Shown here: one piece after another, positions 1-8,258 of the stretch
Position numbering within the stretch: the stretch's first letter is position 1
Layout of the letters: each line of letters begins with the position of its first letter
Assembly: GCA_021201735.1 (NCBI GenBank)
Contig: JAJQEJ010000012.1
Span: 1-36,310 of the forward strand
DNA length: 36,310 bases
Source: Oscillospiraceae bacterium
GTDB lineage: Bacteria > Bacillota > Clostridia > Oscillospirales > Oscillospiraceae
Direction of reading: 5' to 3'
Notes under the pieces: model-generated
Told to the model about the DNA's origin: nothing
What the model saw: the letters and a program-made list of their open reading frames with translations, nothing else
Databases searched by the model: none
Program-made: the position numbers and the translations under genes

Positions 1-17
1 TTCTACTCCATTATACC

Positions 18-46
18 AAAAAACCTCCCAATCTGCGTGGTTTTTT
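18..46 (-). terminator. Probable terminator of the minus-strand surface operon
   Basis: An 8-bp stem AAAAAACC/GGTTTTTT with a 13-nt loop lies downstream of the AlgX-like gene. Read on the minus strand it ends in a run of six T that is part of the stem. It lies beside a second hairpin facing the other way, as expected between convergent transcripts. The stem is A/T-rich, so strength is uncertain. Confidence 0.45.
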
Positions 47-57
47 GACAGCCTGTA

Positions 58-87
58 GCCATCCGAAATTTTTCGGATGGCTTTTTT
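58..87 (+). terminator. Rho-independent terminator of a gene left of the window
   Basis: An 11-bp perfect stem (GCCATCCGAAA / TTTCGGATGGC) with a 2-nt TT loop is followed by six T. The T-run is on the plus strand, so it ends a rightward transcript that begins before base 1. It stops only a few bases short of the convergent AlgX-like gene. Confidence 0.8.
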
Positions 88-93
88 GCTATG

Positions 94-1128
94 TTATGAC
101 TGCAACAGACTGGGCAGATTCCGCTCTACGATTTCTATAATCACGGTATCCCCCGCCTGCACAGCCTCCAACGGATAGGGCGTCTGCCGGGTGATGACGG
201 CCTCAGAAAAATCCTCCGCCAAGAACGGGTACAGCGCGTTCCCGAAAGAATCGCGGCAGAAAATCAGCCGTCCGCCCCCCGTCTCGCTTCTCGTCTCAAT
301 GATGATATCCTCCTCCGTGCGCGGGGTGCTGACATATGTGAAGGAAAAGTCATACGCCGACTGCGGCTCCGTCATGGTGCCGGTGGGATAGAGCATCTGG
401 TACAGGTCGCCCCGATGCGGTAGCTGCGTCTGCGTGGTGACTGCCGTAAAGCCCGTGTATGGAATTCCCAGCGTTTCCATCAGCTCCTGGTGCACCAGCG
501 CGGCTCCCTCGCTTGTCCAGTGGGAATCTGTCTGGTAATAATAGATGTCGTCCTGCTCCCCAAAAAAAGCGAATAAATCCACATATTGAACCTGTTTTTC
601 GGTGAGATAGGGCAGAATCATCTCATAATTTCCGGCACTTTCCGCCTGTAAATACCGTGTCGGCATATACTGTGGATAGAGCGAGTTCTTATTGGGCGCG
701 ATGGTGAACAGGAAATCCGCACCGCGTGCGGTACAGTATTCCTGCAATTCCAGCACCCTCTGCGCAATCTGCTCCGCTTCCGCGTCCGTGATGGTCGCGA
801 TATTCTGGTAGTCGTGCAGCGTTTCCTCGTAGTAGAGCCAGCCATCCGCCCCATAGATAACATCTTCCGCCGGAGCGGTATGGAGCAACTTTGTCTGTAG
901 CGCCGCATTGACTGTGATCAGTTGCGGCCGAAAGCCGAAATGATCCGCTATGTAGTCTGTGGTCTCATCGAGAGCCGCCGTATCCACGGTGCCGCTTGCG
1001 GTGATGAATTCCGGTTTCGCCGCAAGCTTTTCATTGGCCAGTGTATCCGTGCCCGGCAAGAAAAACATGCCGACCAGAGGAATGAGGCAGAGCGCCAGAA
1101 AGGCGCAAATAAAAACCTTCTGTTTCAT
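94..1128 (-). CDS. AlgX/AlgJ-like (DHHW/SGNH-type) O-acetyltransferase
   Basis: A 344-residue exported protein of the AlgX/AlgJ/DHHW group, which transfers acetyl groups to extracellular polysaccharide with a Ser-His-Asp triad. An N-terminal hydrophobic segment (about residues 5-24) acts as signal or anchor. Asp201 and His203 sit in TDSHW, and Ser294 sits in RDSFGN, matching the D-x-H and nucleophile blocks of the family. The ATG at 1128 has AGGAGAG about 5 nt upstream. The gene is last in a four-gene operon, 10 nt after the MBOAT gene; this MBOAT plus AlgX-like pairing is the standard arrangement for passing acetyl groups across the membrane. The substrate cannot be read from sequence: a secondary cell-wall polymer or another surface glycan is possible. 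Confidence 0.85.
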   Translation of the reverse strand: MKQKVFICAFLALCLIPLVGMFFLPGTDTLANEKLAAKPEFITASGTVDTAALDETTDYIADHFGFRPQLITVNAALQTKLLHTAPAEDVIYGADGWLYYEETLHDYQNIATITDAEAEQIAQRVLELQEYCTARGADFLFTIAPNKNSLYPQYMPTRYLQAESAGNYEMILPYLTEKQVQYVDLFAFFGEQDDIYYYQTDSHWTSEGAALVHQELMETLGIPYTGFTAVTTQTQLPHRGDLYQMLYPTGTMTEPQSAYDFSFTYVSTPRTEEDIIIETRSETGGGRLIFCRDSFGNALYPFLAEDFSEAVITRQTPYPLEAVQAGDTVIIEIVERNLPSLLQS

Positions 1129-1138
1129 CCGTTCTCTC

Positions 1139-2515
1139 CTAAAACCGGAAATAAATAAAGGGGTTAAAGCTGCCCGCCGCGAGGGCTAAGATACATAAAA
1201 CCAGCAGCACAAGCGATATACCCCATTGAATCGCGCCGCTTTTCCCGGTTATTTTTTGGGCCACCGGCGCGCAGAAAACACACGCAAGGACTGCAACCAA
1301 AAGAAAGACCGGCGTCATATTCCCGAGGACGGTGATGTCCCCCGTCGTCATGGCCCCAAAGCCGCCGAACATGGCGCGGAACATGTCCCCCGCCTGCGAA
1401 AGGGTATTCGCGCGGAACAGGACAAAGCCAAACACCACAATCAGCATAGTGTAGATATAGCCGATGACTTTGCCCTCTGCTTTTTTGCGCATGGACAGGC
1501 TACTGTCCTCCAGAATCGAAAAAAGCGCATGCCACAGCCCCCACAAGACGAACGTCCAGCTCGCGCCGTGCCACAGCCCGGTTACAAAGAATACGACAAG
1601 CCGGTTAAAAAACGTGCGGCCCTTACCCTTCCGATTGCCGCCGAGCGGGATATACAGATAGTCGCGAAACCAGGAGCTAAGCGAAATATGCCACCGCCGC
1701 CAGAATTCTTTGATGGAGGTTGCCGTATAGGGGTAATTGAAGTTCTCCAAAAAGTGAAACCCGAACATCCGCCCCATCCCGATGGCCATATCGCTGTACC
1801 CCGAGAAATCAAAATAGATCTGCAGGGCATAGCAGACCGCGCCAACCCAAGCGGAAAGCGCGCCCAGCTCACCCGTACCCAGCGCATACACGGCGTCCGC
1901 CATTTGGCCAACGGTATTTGCAATCAGCAGCTTTTTGGATAATCCCCAAATAAAGCGGCAGATCCCCGCGGCAACGTTGTCATCGCTTGCAGCGCGCGTG
2001 TCGATCTCCCGTTCAATATCCCGATATTTGATAATAGGCCCCGCGATGAGCTGCGGAAAAAACGAAATATACAGCAAGGTCTTTGGGAAGGACTTTGTCA
2101 TGAGGGTCGGGTCCCGGTACACGTCAATGACATAGGAAAGCCCCTGAAAGGTAAAAAAGGAGATGCCGATGGGCAGGGCAATGCCGGTCAGCGGGATGGA
2201 CAATTGAAAGACCTGATTGACCGTTGTGATCAAAAAATCTGTATATTTGAACACACCCAGCAGTGCCAAATTCCCGATCACCGCAACGGCCACCCCTGCC
2301 CGCCGGTAGGTGCCCGCGGCAACGCGCCCGCACACGTAGTTCAGGAGCGTCGACCCGAGCAATAGCAGCAGATAGACCGGCTGCCCGAAGGAATAAAAAA
2401 CCAGGCTTGCGATCAGCAGCATGAGGTTTTTTGCCTTCACGCCGTGTAGCAAGCGATCCAAAATCAGAACAATTGGCAAAAAGGCAAACAGAAAAATCGC
2501 CGAACTGAAAACCAT
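1139..2515 (-). CDS. MBOAT family membrane O-acyltransferase (AlgI/DltB-like)
   Basis: A 458-residue multi-spanning membrane protein of the MBOAT superfamily. It opens with MVFSSAIFLFAFLP, the usual AlgI-type start. The conserved block RRWHISLSSWFRDYLYIPLG (about residues 270-290) and the catalytic-histidine block VTGLWHGASW are intact, and length fits AlgI-like proteins. Known family role: accept an acyl group from a cytoplasmic donor and deliver it across the membrane to a partner enzyme; here that partner is the AlgX-like protein encoded 10 nt downstream. The ATG at 2515 has only a weak AAGG directly before it and lies 8 nt after the lipoprotein stop, so translational coupling is likely. 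Acetyl as the acyl group is inferred from the neighbour. Confidence 0.92.
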   Translation of the reverse strand: MVFSSAIFLFAFLPIVLILDRLLHGVKAKNLMLLIASLVFYSFGQPVYLLLLLGSTLLNYVCGRVAAGTYRRAGVAVAVIGNLALLGVFKYTDFLITTVNQVFQLSIPLTGIALPIGISFFTFQGLSYVIDVYRDPTLMTKSFPKTLLYISFFPQLIAGPIIKYRDIEREIDTRAASDDNVAAGICRFIWGLSKKLLIANTVGQMADAVYALGTGELGALSAWVGAVCYALQIYFDFSGYSDMAIGMGRMFGFHFLENFNYPYTATSIKEFWRRWHISLSSWFRDYLYIPLGGNRKGKGRTFFNRLVVFFVTGLWHGASWTFVLWGLWHALFSILEDSSLSMRKKAEGKVIGYIYTMLIVVFGFVLFRANTLSQAGDMFRAMFGGFGAMTTGDITVLGNMTPVFLLVAVLACVFCAPVAQKITGKSGAIQWGISLVLLVLCILALAAGSFNPFIYFRF

Positions 2516-2523
2516 ACCTTAGT

Positions 2524-3117
2524 TTACTCTACCGCCTGAACGGTTTCCGTCCCGTCCGTATCACGATAGGTGTAGACGGTAAAGCCGGAATAATACCACA
2601 TGCCGTCCTCGCCGTCACCCATGCAGCTTGACGCATAGCTTTTGCTGTTGGGCTGGCCGACCGCCGCGGCCAAGCTGCTCACACTGCGCCCGACATATCC
2701 CTGCGCAACAGATTTGGGCGACTGCGCCGCGGTGTCCTCGTCCGCACTCGAACCTTCGCCCGAACCCTCAGCTGTATCTGTGGCGGCCTGCTCTATTGGA
2801 GCGTTTGACGGCGCGGCTGTCGCGCTTTGCTTGGCAGATACAGCGGCGGACGAGGTGGTCGCGCTGCTGCTTTTCACCTGCGCAGATGGCTGGGCGGAAG
2901 GTGCCTCAGACTGCGCCGCTTCTTCTCCCTCATCCGGCTGCGCCGCGGTCTCTTCCGGCATAGCGCTTTCCTCTATCTCTTGCCCAACTTCCGCGGATTC
3001 CGTTGCGGGACTTTCCGATGCCGGAGCCTCTTCTCCGTTGTCCGTACTGGAACAGCCGAACAATGTCAAGGAAAAGAGCAGCACGAGACCCGCCAAAATA
3101 CAACCTCTGCGCTTCAT
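2524..3117 (-). CDS. Lipoprotein with low-complexity linker and small C-terminal BamE/BLIP-like domain
   Basis: A 197-residue predicted lipoprotein. The signal peptide ends in the lipobox LFGC (Cys at about 22). A long Ser/Ala/Glu/Gln-rich linker (about 25-130), probably unstructured and wall-spanning, is followed by a compact domain (about 135-197) with a VGQP turn, a Cys and the WYYSGFTVYTYRD pattern. This resembles small BamE/BLIP-like lipoprotein domains, but I recognise it only by pattern. The start is placed at 3117 because AAGGGGG lies about 9 nt upstream; the ATG at 3126 would have no spacing from that site. It lies 21 nt after the SLH/transglutaminase gene and 8 nt before the MBOAT gene, so it belongs to the same surface operon. 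Confidence 0.75.
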   Translation of the reverse strand: MKRRGCILAGLVLLFSLTLFGCSSTDNGEEAPASESPATESAEVGQEIEESAMPEETAAQPDEGEEAAQSEAPSAQPSAQVKSSSATTSSAAVSAKQSATAAPSNAPIEQAATDTAEGSGEGSSADEDTAAQSPKSVAQGYVGRSVSSLAAAVGQPNSKSYASSCMGDGEDGMWYYSGFTVYTYRDTDGTETVQAVE

Positions 3118-3138
3118 AAAAAACATCCCCCTTATGTA

Positions 3139-4893
3139 TCAGCTTGGAAAGTAATATTGAAACGGCGTCTTGTCTCTTGTCATCATGTAAAGATCGACCT
3201 TTTTCTGGTAGCGCCATTCCAGCTGGGTATCGAACATATAAGCTTTCCCGTCGTCCATATTGATCATCACCCATGCATGGTCCTGGTTATTCGTGCCAAG
3301 GCCGCCTGAAATTGGATACGCGTCATATCCGACACGCTGCGCCATGTACATGAATACCGACGAAAAAGAGTAGCAGTTGCCCTGCCGCGTTTTGATCATT
3401 TCTATGGCGTAGGACGTCGTCCAAAGCGTGGTTCCGCGCGCCTGATGTTCGCGGTTTAAGTAGGTGAAATTATCTCTCACATAGTCATAAATAGCGCGCA
3501 ATTTTTCGCTCTGCGTCATCGCGTCATTGACGCATTTGTTTAGCTCCGCTTCCACCAGATCGTTTAATTCCAGATCCCCCGTTGTATATTCCCCGGAAGC
3601 ATTAAACTGCAGGTGGCCAAACATGCCGCTCGTTAAGAACGTACCATCCCCATTGGCGTAGTACATGGCGCTGTCAATATCCATCAGCCCCGCGCTATAG
3701 ATGGTCAGTGCCAAGCCGTCGGCCCCCGCATAGTACAGCTTTCCGTCAATCGTCTGAAATCCTTTCGTATAGGAATCAAACTGCAACGTGTCCGCATCAA
3801 TGTAATAAAGTGCGTTGTCAATCGTATGCATCCCCGGGGTCATTCCGGCGGTCGGCACCACATACCGGGACCATGTTTCAGCTGCCTGCCTGTTCGACGT
3901 GTGCGTATGCTGCACGGTCGCTTCCATGAAATCTGCAAACGCCCAGTGGTTTTCCTGCAGGTCTGCAAATATACGGAAGGAATGCTCCCGTAACACCTGC
4001 TGATCGGCCGAGCGGCCTAGCACCCTGTTCATAATGACGACGGCCTGCGCACGCGTCATCGTGTCATCCGGCCGAAAGCTCCCGTCGCTGTATCCCGTGA
4101 TCCAGCCCTGATTCGCGGCAGACTGGATATAGGTTTGCGCCCAATAGGAATCTGAAACATCGGTAAACCGGGCGGTGCCCTGCGCAAGCGGATAAAAGCG
4201 GGACAGCATAGTAACAAATTCCGCACGGGTCATGGTTTCATCCGGGTGGAACAGGCCGTTTTGATCCCCATCGAGCACGTTCAGTGACGCCAATGTGCTC
4301 ACAGCTGGATCATACCAGCTGTCCTGCGGTACATCGGAAAAGCTGTGCTCATAACGCCCCATGCTCTGTGTCTGCAGCAAGCTATACACAATCTGTGCGG
4401 CCTGCGCACGGGTTATCTCATCCTCTGGATAAATTCTACCCGTGCCATCCCCCTGGATATAGCGGATATGCTCCTGCGTGTTCAGCACCGGAGAATAGTA
4501 GGCGTAGAAATTCGTGTCTTCCGTTATGATTTGTCCGGTCGGCGTTACGAAGTCTTCGTCCTGATCAAGCCAGAACGAAATCTCATTTTCATCCGCATCC
4601 ACCTGCGGAACCTCCTGTAACGTATCCCCCGGGTTCAGGTCAATCTCTGCTAAGACTCTGTTGTTGGCATAAAATGTAACCGTTACATGCTCTGCTTCCG
4701 GCTCCTCCTCTGCGGCGGACGCATCCGGCTCAGATAACGCCGATTGTTCTGCGTCCCCTGCGATTTCATCTTCAGCTATGACAGCTGCGCCATCCTTTTC
4801 CCCTTGCAGCTGCGCTGCAGATACACCCGTCGTACAGCAAAGTGTTGCAAAAAGGGCCAAAGCAAGTACGAAAACTCTTCCCGTTTTCCGCAT
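3139..4893 (-). CDS. Secreted SLH-domain protein with C-terminal transglutaminase-like domain
   Basis: About 584 residues. In order: signal peptide (1-27); an acidic linker; a beta-rich InlB-type repeat (about 70-135); three S-layer homology domains with ITRAQ, MTRAEF and MTRAQA signatures (about 140-295) and a partial fourth; tyrosine-rich repeats like cell-wall-binding repeats (about 355-440); and a transglutaminase-like cysteine-protease fold (about 460-580). Cys507 in QGNCYS, His539 in QDHAWV and Asp555 in MFDTQ form the expected triad. SLH domains normally bind a pyruvylated secondary cell-wall polymer. First gene of the surface operon. Start is ambiguous: ATG at 4893 has an ordinary signal peptide, while an in-frame TTG at 4902 lies closer to the AAAGGGA site. 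The substrate of the C-terminal domain is unknown. Confidence 0.85.
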   Translation of the reverse strand: MRKTGRVFVLALALFATLCCTTGVSAAQLQGEKDGAAVIAEDEIAGDAEQSALSEPDASAAEEEPEAEHVTVTFYANNRVLAEIDLNPGDTLQEVPQVDADENEISFWLDQDEDFVTPTGQIITEDTNFYAYYSPVLNTQEHIRYIQGDGTGRIYPEDEITRAQAAQIVYSLLQTQSMGRYEHSFSDVPQDSWYDPAVSTLASLNVLDGDQNGLFHPDETMTRAEFVTMLSRFYPLAQGTARFTDVSDSYWAQTYIQSAANQGWITGYSDGSFRPDDTMTRAQAVVIMNRVLGRSADQQVLREHSFRIFADLQENHWAFADFMEATVQHTHTSNRQAAETWSRYVVPTAGMTPGMHTIDNALYYIDADTLQFDSYTKGFQTIDGKLYYAGADGLALTIYSAGLMDIDSAMYYANGDGTFLTSGMFGHLQFNASGEYTTGDLELNDLVEAELNKCVNDAMTQSEKLRAIYDYVRDNFTYLNREHQARGTTLWTTSYAIEMIKTRQGNCYSFSSVFMYMAQRVGYDAYPISGGLGTNNQDHAWVMINMDDGKAYMFDTQLEWRYQKKVDLYMMTRDKTPFQYYFPS

Positions 4894-4972
4894 GCGAAAC
4901 AAACATCCCTTTCCCCATCTTCTCTCTTTCTCGCTAAAAAATCTCTCAAATCGCCTTTGATCAACTTTAGAT

Positions 4973-5001
4973 ATTATTGCACAAATCCCTTATAATGTCT
5001 A
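4973..5001 (-). promoter_or_regulatory. Sigma-A-type promoter of the surface operon
   Basis: On the minus strand TAGACA (-35, 4996-5001) and AATAAT (-10, 4973-4978) are separated by 17 bp, one mismatch each from consensus. Predicted transcription starts near 4966, about 70 nt ahead of the SLH/transglutaminase start. Confidence 0.6.
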
Positions 5002-5207
5002 GTGATGAAACTGATTTTTTTCGACGGATTATGCCTATAAAATCAGGCAAAAAGGGCCTGCATTCTCTGCCTTTCCCACATATTGGCTAATAATAAATAT
5101 ATTCAACCCGGTAACAAAATGTGCCGCCTTTCTCTCCGCACTTGCACGCCGGTTTTTTGTCTGCCGTCTGAACTTTCATTTTCTTTCTTAAATTTTATAT
5201 ACAGCTC
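5002..5207. other. Intergenic stretch between divergent surface operon and ireB
   Basis: AT-rich sequence between two divergent promoters. The only clear structure is a short inverted repeat CAGGC/GCCTG at 5044-5060. No open frame with a ribosome binding site and no riboswitch-like fold was recognised. Confidence 0.4.
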
Positions 5208-5236
5208 TTTACACCAGCGCAAAATTCGGTTATAAT
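5208..5236 (+). promoter_or_regulatory. Strong sigma-A promoter for ireB
   Basis: TTTACA (5208-5213) and a perfect TATAAT (5231-5236) with 17-bp spacing. Predicted start near 5243, giving a leader of about 40 nt before the ireB ATG. It is the only clear promoter upstream of the purine genes, so readthrough from it may also feed purE. Confidence 0.8.
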
Positions 5237-5284
5237 TCGTAGTAAAATCAGTGTTTTATGCGGAACGTGAGGTGGCTTTATTTT

Positions 5285-5533
5285 ATGGAACTGGATTATA
5301 CGCGCAAATTCAGCCTCGGTGATGAGCAGGAAAGTGAAATAAAGGAGATTTTAACCTCCGTCTTTCACTCCCTGCAGGAAAAGGGATATAACCCGATCAA
5401 CCAGATCGTCGGCTATATCCTCTCAGAGGACCCCACCTATATCACCAATTACAACGACGCCCGTTCCCTGATTCGCCGCCTGGATCGGGACGAGTTGCTG
5501 CAGGAGCTGGTCAAGTTCTATCTTTCGCATTAG
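5285..5533 (+). CDS. ireB: IreB family regulatory phosphoprotein (UPF0297)
   Basis: An 82-residue cytoplasmic protein of the IreB/UPF0297 family. The family signature is clear: TRKFSLGD near the N-terminus, then [20 protein letters not shown] and an Arg/Asp-rich helix. In Enterococcus IreB is a substrate of the Ser/Thr kinase IreK and negatively affects cephalosporin resistance; function here is inferred from the family. In many Firmicutes it sits beside alaS and a Holliday-junction resolvase gene, but here alaS is over 20 kb away and purine genes follow. The ATG at 5285 is preferred over an upstream one at 5258 because GAGGTGG lies 9 nt before it and the family starts with this residue. Confidence 0.93.
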   Translation: MELDYTRKFSLGDEQESEIKEILTSVFHSLQEKGYNPINQIVGYILSEDPTYITNYNDARSLIRRLDRDELLQELVKFYLSH

Positions 5534-5546
5534 CTTTGCCGCGCAA

Positions 5547-5581
5547 CAGGTCATCCGCCTCGGATGACCTGCACGCTTTTT
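5547..5581 (+). terminator. Terminator or attenuator between ireB and purE
   Basis: An 11-bp perfect stem (CAGGTCATCCG / CGGATGACCTG) with loop CCT is followed a few bases later by five T (5577-5581). The T-run abuts the purE ribosome binding site. It should stop most ireB transcripts and leave partial readthrough into the purine operon. Confidence 0.8.
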
Positions 5582-5595
5582 CAGGAGGGTTTAAT

Positions 5596-6099
5596 ATGAG
5601 TAAAAAAGTGGCGGTCATTATGGGCTCCGACAGTGATCTGGACACCATGCGCCCCTGTATCCAGCGACTCAAAGACTTTGGCATCTCCGTGGAGGTGCGC
5701 ATCATCTCCGCCCACCGCACCCCGGCGCAGGCCGAGGCATTCGCCTCCGGCGCGGCGGCAAACGGATTCGGCGTAATCATCGCCGCCGCCGGAAAGGCCG
5801 CCCATCTCGCGGGTGTGCTGGCGGCCTACACCACCCTTCCGGTCATCGGCGTACCCATTAAGACCTCGCTCATGGGGGGCCTGGATAGCCTTTTGTCCAT
5901 GGTGCAGATGCCAAAAGGGATACCGGTGGCCTGTGTCGCCGTGGACGGCGCCGACAACGCCGCCATTTTGGCCGCGCAGATGCTGGCACTCGCCGATCCG
6001 GGGCTCTCGGACCGGCTCCAAGAGTTTAAAGCGGACATGCAGGCGGAGGTCCGCGCAAAAGACGAAAAAATACAGGCATTGGAGGAGTTTTCACTGTGA
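5596..6099 (+). CDS. purE: N5-carboxyaminoimidazole ribonucleotide mutase (class I PurE)
   Basis: A 167-residue enzyme making 4-carboxy-AIR in de novo purine synthesis. The N-terminal GSDSDLDTM and the SAHRTP motif (catalytic His40) are intact. The block [12 protein letters not shown] resembles class I PurE (GGAAHLPG-type) rather than the class II SNALSG-type. Class I normally uses N5-CAIR made by PurK, and no purK is seen in the window. The ATG at 5596 has AGGAGGG 7 nt upstream; an earlier in-frame start would run through the terminator stem. First gene of the purine operon; its last codons overlap purC by 4 nt, indicating coupled translation. Confidence 0.95.
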   Translation: MSKKVAVIMGSDSDLDTMRPCIQRLKDFGISVEVRIISAHRTPAQAEAFASGAAANGFGVIIAAAGKAAHLAGVLAAYTTLPVIGVPIKTSLMGGLDSLLSMVQMPKGIPVACVAVDGADNAAILAAQMLALADPGLSDRLQEFKADMQAEVRAKDEKIQALEEFSL

Positions 6100-6809
6100 A
6101 AAAACTGGAGCAGCTTTATGAGGGCAAGGCCAAGAAGGTCTATGCCACCGACGAGAGCGACATTGTCATTGTCTCCTATAAGGATGACGCCACCGCCTTT
6201 AACGGGCAGAAAAAGGGCACCATCACGGGCAAGGGTGCCATCAACAACAAGATGACCAACAACCTGATGCAAAAGCTGGAGAAGAGCGGTATCCCCACCC
6301 ATTTTGTGCAGGAGCTCTCCGACCGGGAGACCGCAGTCAAAAAGGTCACCATCATTCCGCTGGAGGTCATCATCCGCAACATCTCCGCCGGTTCCTTTGC
6401 CAAAAACTACGGGGTAGCGGAGGGCATTGTCTTTTCCCAGCCCACACTGGAGTTTTCCTATAAAAACGACGATTTGGGCGACCCTCTCATCAACGACACC
6501 CACGCCCTCGCCCTTGGGCTTGCGACGGAGGAGGACCTTGCGTCCATCAAGCGCTACGCTTACGCCATCAACGACCAGCTCAAGGCGTTTATGAAGACCA
6601 TCGGTATAGACCTTGTGGACTTCAAGCTGGAGTTTGGCCGCCTGCCGGACGGCAGCATTGTGCTTGCAGACGAAATCTCACCCGACACCTGCCGCCTGTG
6701 GGACTGTGAAACCCACGAAAAACTGGATAAGGACCGCTTCCGCCGTGATCTCGGCGGCGCGGAAGAGGCGTATGAAGAAGTTATGCGCCGCCTGACCGGT
6801 GTGGAGTAA
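6096..6809 (+). CDS. purC: Phosphoribosylaminoimidazole-succinocarboxamide synthase (SAICAR synthetase)
   Basis: A 237-residue enzyme joining CAIR and aspartate with ATP. The N-terminal [10 protein letters not shown] loop, [15 protein letters not shown] and the C-terminal [14 protein letters not shown] blocks are all diagnostic, and the length is normal for bacterial PurC. It starts with GTG at 6096, overlapping the purE stop as GTGA, with GGAGGAG about 8 nt upstream. Its stop overlaps the purF ATG by one base. The product goes to PurB (adenylosuccinate lyase), which is not in this window. Confidence 0.97.
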   Translation: MKKLEQLYEGKAKKVYATDESDIVIVSYKDDATAFNGQKKGTITGKGAINNKMTNNLMQKLEKSGIPTHFVQELSDRETAVKKVTIIPLEVIIRNISAGSFAKNYGVAEGIVFSQPTLEFSYKNDDLGDPLINDTHALALGLATEEDLASIKRYAYAINDQLKAFMKTIGIDLVDFKLEFGRLPDGSIVLADEISPDTCRLWDCETHEKLDKDRFRRDLGGAEEAYEEVMRRLTGVE

Positions 6810-8239
6810 TGGAAACGCCCTATTCGCTGCCGGACAAGCTCCATGAGGAGTGCGGCGTATTCGGCATCGTCGCCGAGGACGACAGCATAGATCCCGCCCT
6901 TGCGGCATACAACGCGCTTTTCGCCCTCCAGCACAGGGGGCAGGAGAGTGCCGGTATCGCCGTATGCAAAGACGCGGATCTCTCCGTTACGAAGGGCCCG
7001 GGCCTGGTGCCGGAAGTCTTTTCCAAGGAGATTTTGGCCTCCCTTGCGGGGGCTAAGGCCGCCATTGGCCATGTCCGCTACGCAAATTCGGAGTTCTCCT
7101 CCGGCTTTGCCCAGCCGCTTCTGGTACGCCATACCTCCGGCCCGATGGCCCTCTGCTATAACGGGCGGCTTTCCAACAGCCACCATCTGCGCATGGAGAC
7201 CGAGACGCGCGGCGGCATTTTTCAGACCACCAGCGACTGCGAGGTCATCTCCCATATCCTCATTCGGGAGCACCTGCGCACCAATACGCTTGAGGACGCC
7301 ATTGTAAACGCCATGCACTATATGATCGGCGCTTACTCCATCGTTGTCCTCAGCCGCAAAAAGCTCATAGCCGCCCGCGACCCGAACGGCTATCGCCCGC
7401 TCTGTATCGGCAAGATTGGAAACAACTACGCCTTTGCGTCCGAGTCCTGCGCGTTTGATGCGCTGGGCGGGCACCTGATCCGCGATGTGGAGCCGGGCGA
7501 GGTCGTCGTGTTACAGGACGGCAAGCTCACCAGCCACCGCTGTGGTATTCAGGCACGCACGGCGCTATGCAGCTTTGAACTGATTTACTTTGCCCGGCAG
7601 GATTCGGTGATTGACGGCGCTGCGGTGGATTTTGCGCGCCATAAGGCCGGTATGTGCCTTGCCGCGCGCAGTGAGACGCAGGGAGATATCGTCATCGGCG
7701 TCCCCGACTCCGGGCTTGCCGCCGCGCAGGGCTTTGCGCAGGCGAGCGGGATACCTTACGGCATCGGCCTGGTCAAAAACCGCTATATCCAGCGCACCTT
7801 TATCCAGCCCGCGCAGAACACCCGCGAAAAATCGGTGCGCATCAAGCTCAACGCAATGGCCGCGGTGGTCAAGGGCAAGCGGGTGATCATGGTGGACGAC
7901 TCCATCGTGCGCGGCACGACGAGCAAGCGCATTGTGACCCTCCTGCGGGAGGCGGGGGCGACCGAGGTGCATATGAAAGTGTCCTCACCCCCGTTCCTCA
8001 ACCCCTGCTTTTTCGGCACGGCAATTCCCGACCGCGGGCAGCTTGCCGCAAACGGCAAGACGCTGGAGGAAATCTGCCGCCTCGTCGGCGCGGACTCCCT
8101 GCAATATCTCGCCACAGAGGATTTGAAAACCGTCACTTCCGATTTGAATATCGGCTACTGCGACGCCTGCTTTACCGGCGATTACGCCGTCCCCGTCCCT
8201 GCTGAGGATATATCCCTTTCCGCGCGCGTGGCGCTGTAA
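6809..8239 (+). CDS. purF: Amidophosphoribosyltransferase, Fe-S type
   Basis: A 476-residue enzyme committing PRPP to purine synthesis. The glutaminase nucleophile is Cys15 (HEECGVFGI), so a 14-residue propeptide should be removed, as in Bacillus PurF. The PRPP-binding block [13 protein letters not shown] is intact. Four cysteines match the [4Fe-4S] ligands of Bacillus PurF: Cys254 (LCSFE), Cys400 (NPCFF) and the CDAC pair Cys451/Cys454. It is therefore expected to be oxygen-labile, which fits an anaerobe. The start codon overlaps the purC stop by one base. Feedback inhibition by purine nucleotides is known for the family. Confidence 0.97.
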   Translation: METPYSLPDKLHEECGVFGIVAEDDSIDPALAAYNALFALQHRGQESAGIAVCKDADLSVTKGPGLVPEVFSKEILASLAGAKAAIGHVRYANSEFSSGFAQPLLVRHTSGPMALCYNGRLSNSHHLRMETETRGGIFQTTSDCEVISHILIREHLRTNTLEDAIVNAMHYMIGAYSIVVLSRKKLIAARDPNGYRPLCIGKIGNNYAFASESCAFDALGGHLIRDVEPGEVVVLQDGKLTSHRCGIQARTALCSFELIYFARQDSVIDGAAVDFARHKAGMCLAARSETQGDIVIGVPDSGLAAAQGFAQASGIPYGIGLVKNRYIQRTFIQPAQNTREKSVRIKLNAMAAVVKGKRVIMVDDSIVRGTTSKRIVTLLREAGATEVHMKVSSPPFLNPCFFGTAIPDRGQLAANGKTLEEICRLVGADSLQYLATEDLKTVTSDLNIGYCDACFTGDYAVPVPAEDISLSARVAL

Positions 8240-8258
8240 CAACGAGGAGGTTTTTGCC

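Noticed and set aside
5531-5595. Possible purine riboswitch before purE
   Set aside because: The gap is about 60 nt and is filled by a simple terminator hairpin; there is no room for the aptamer.
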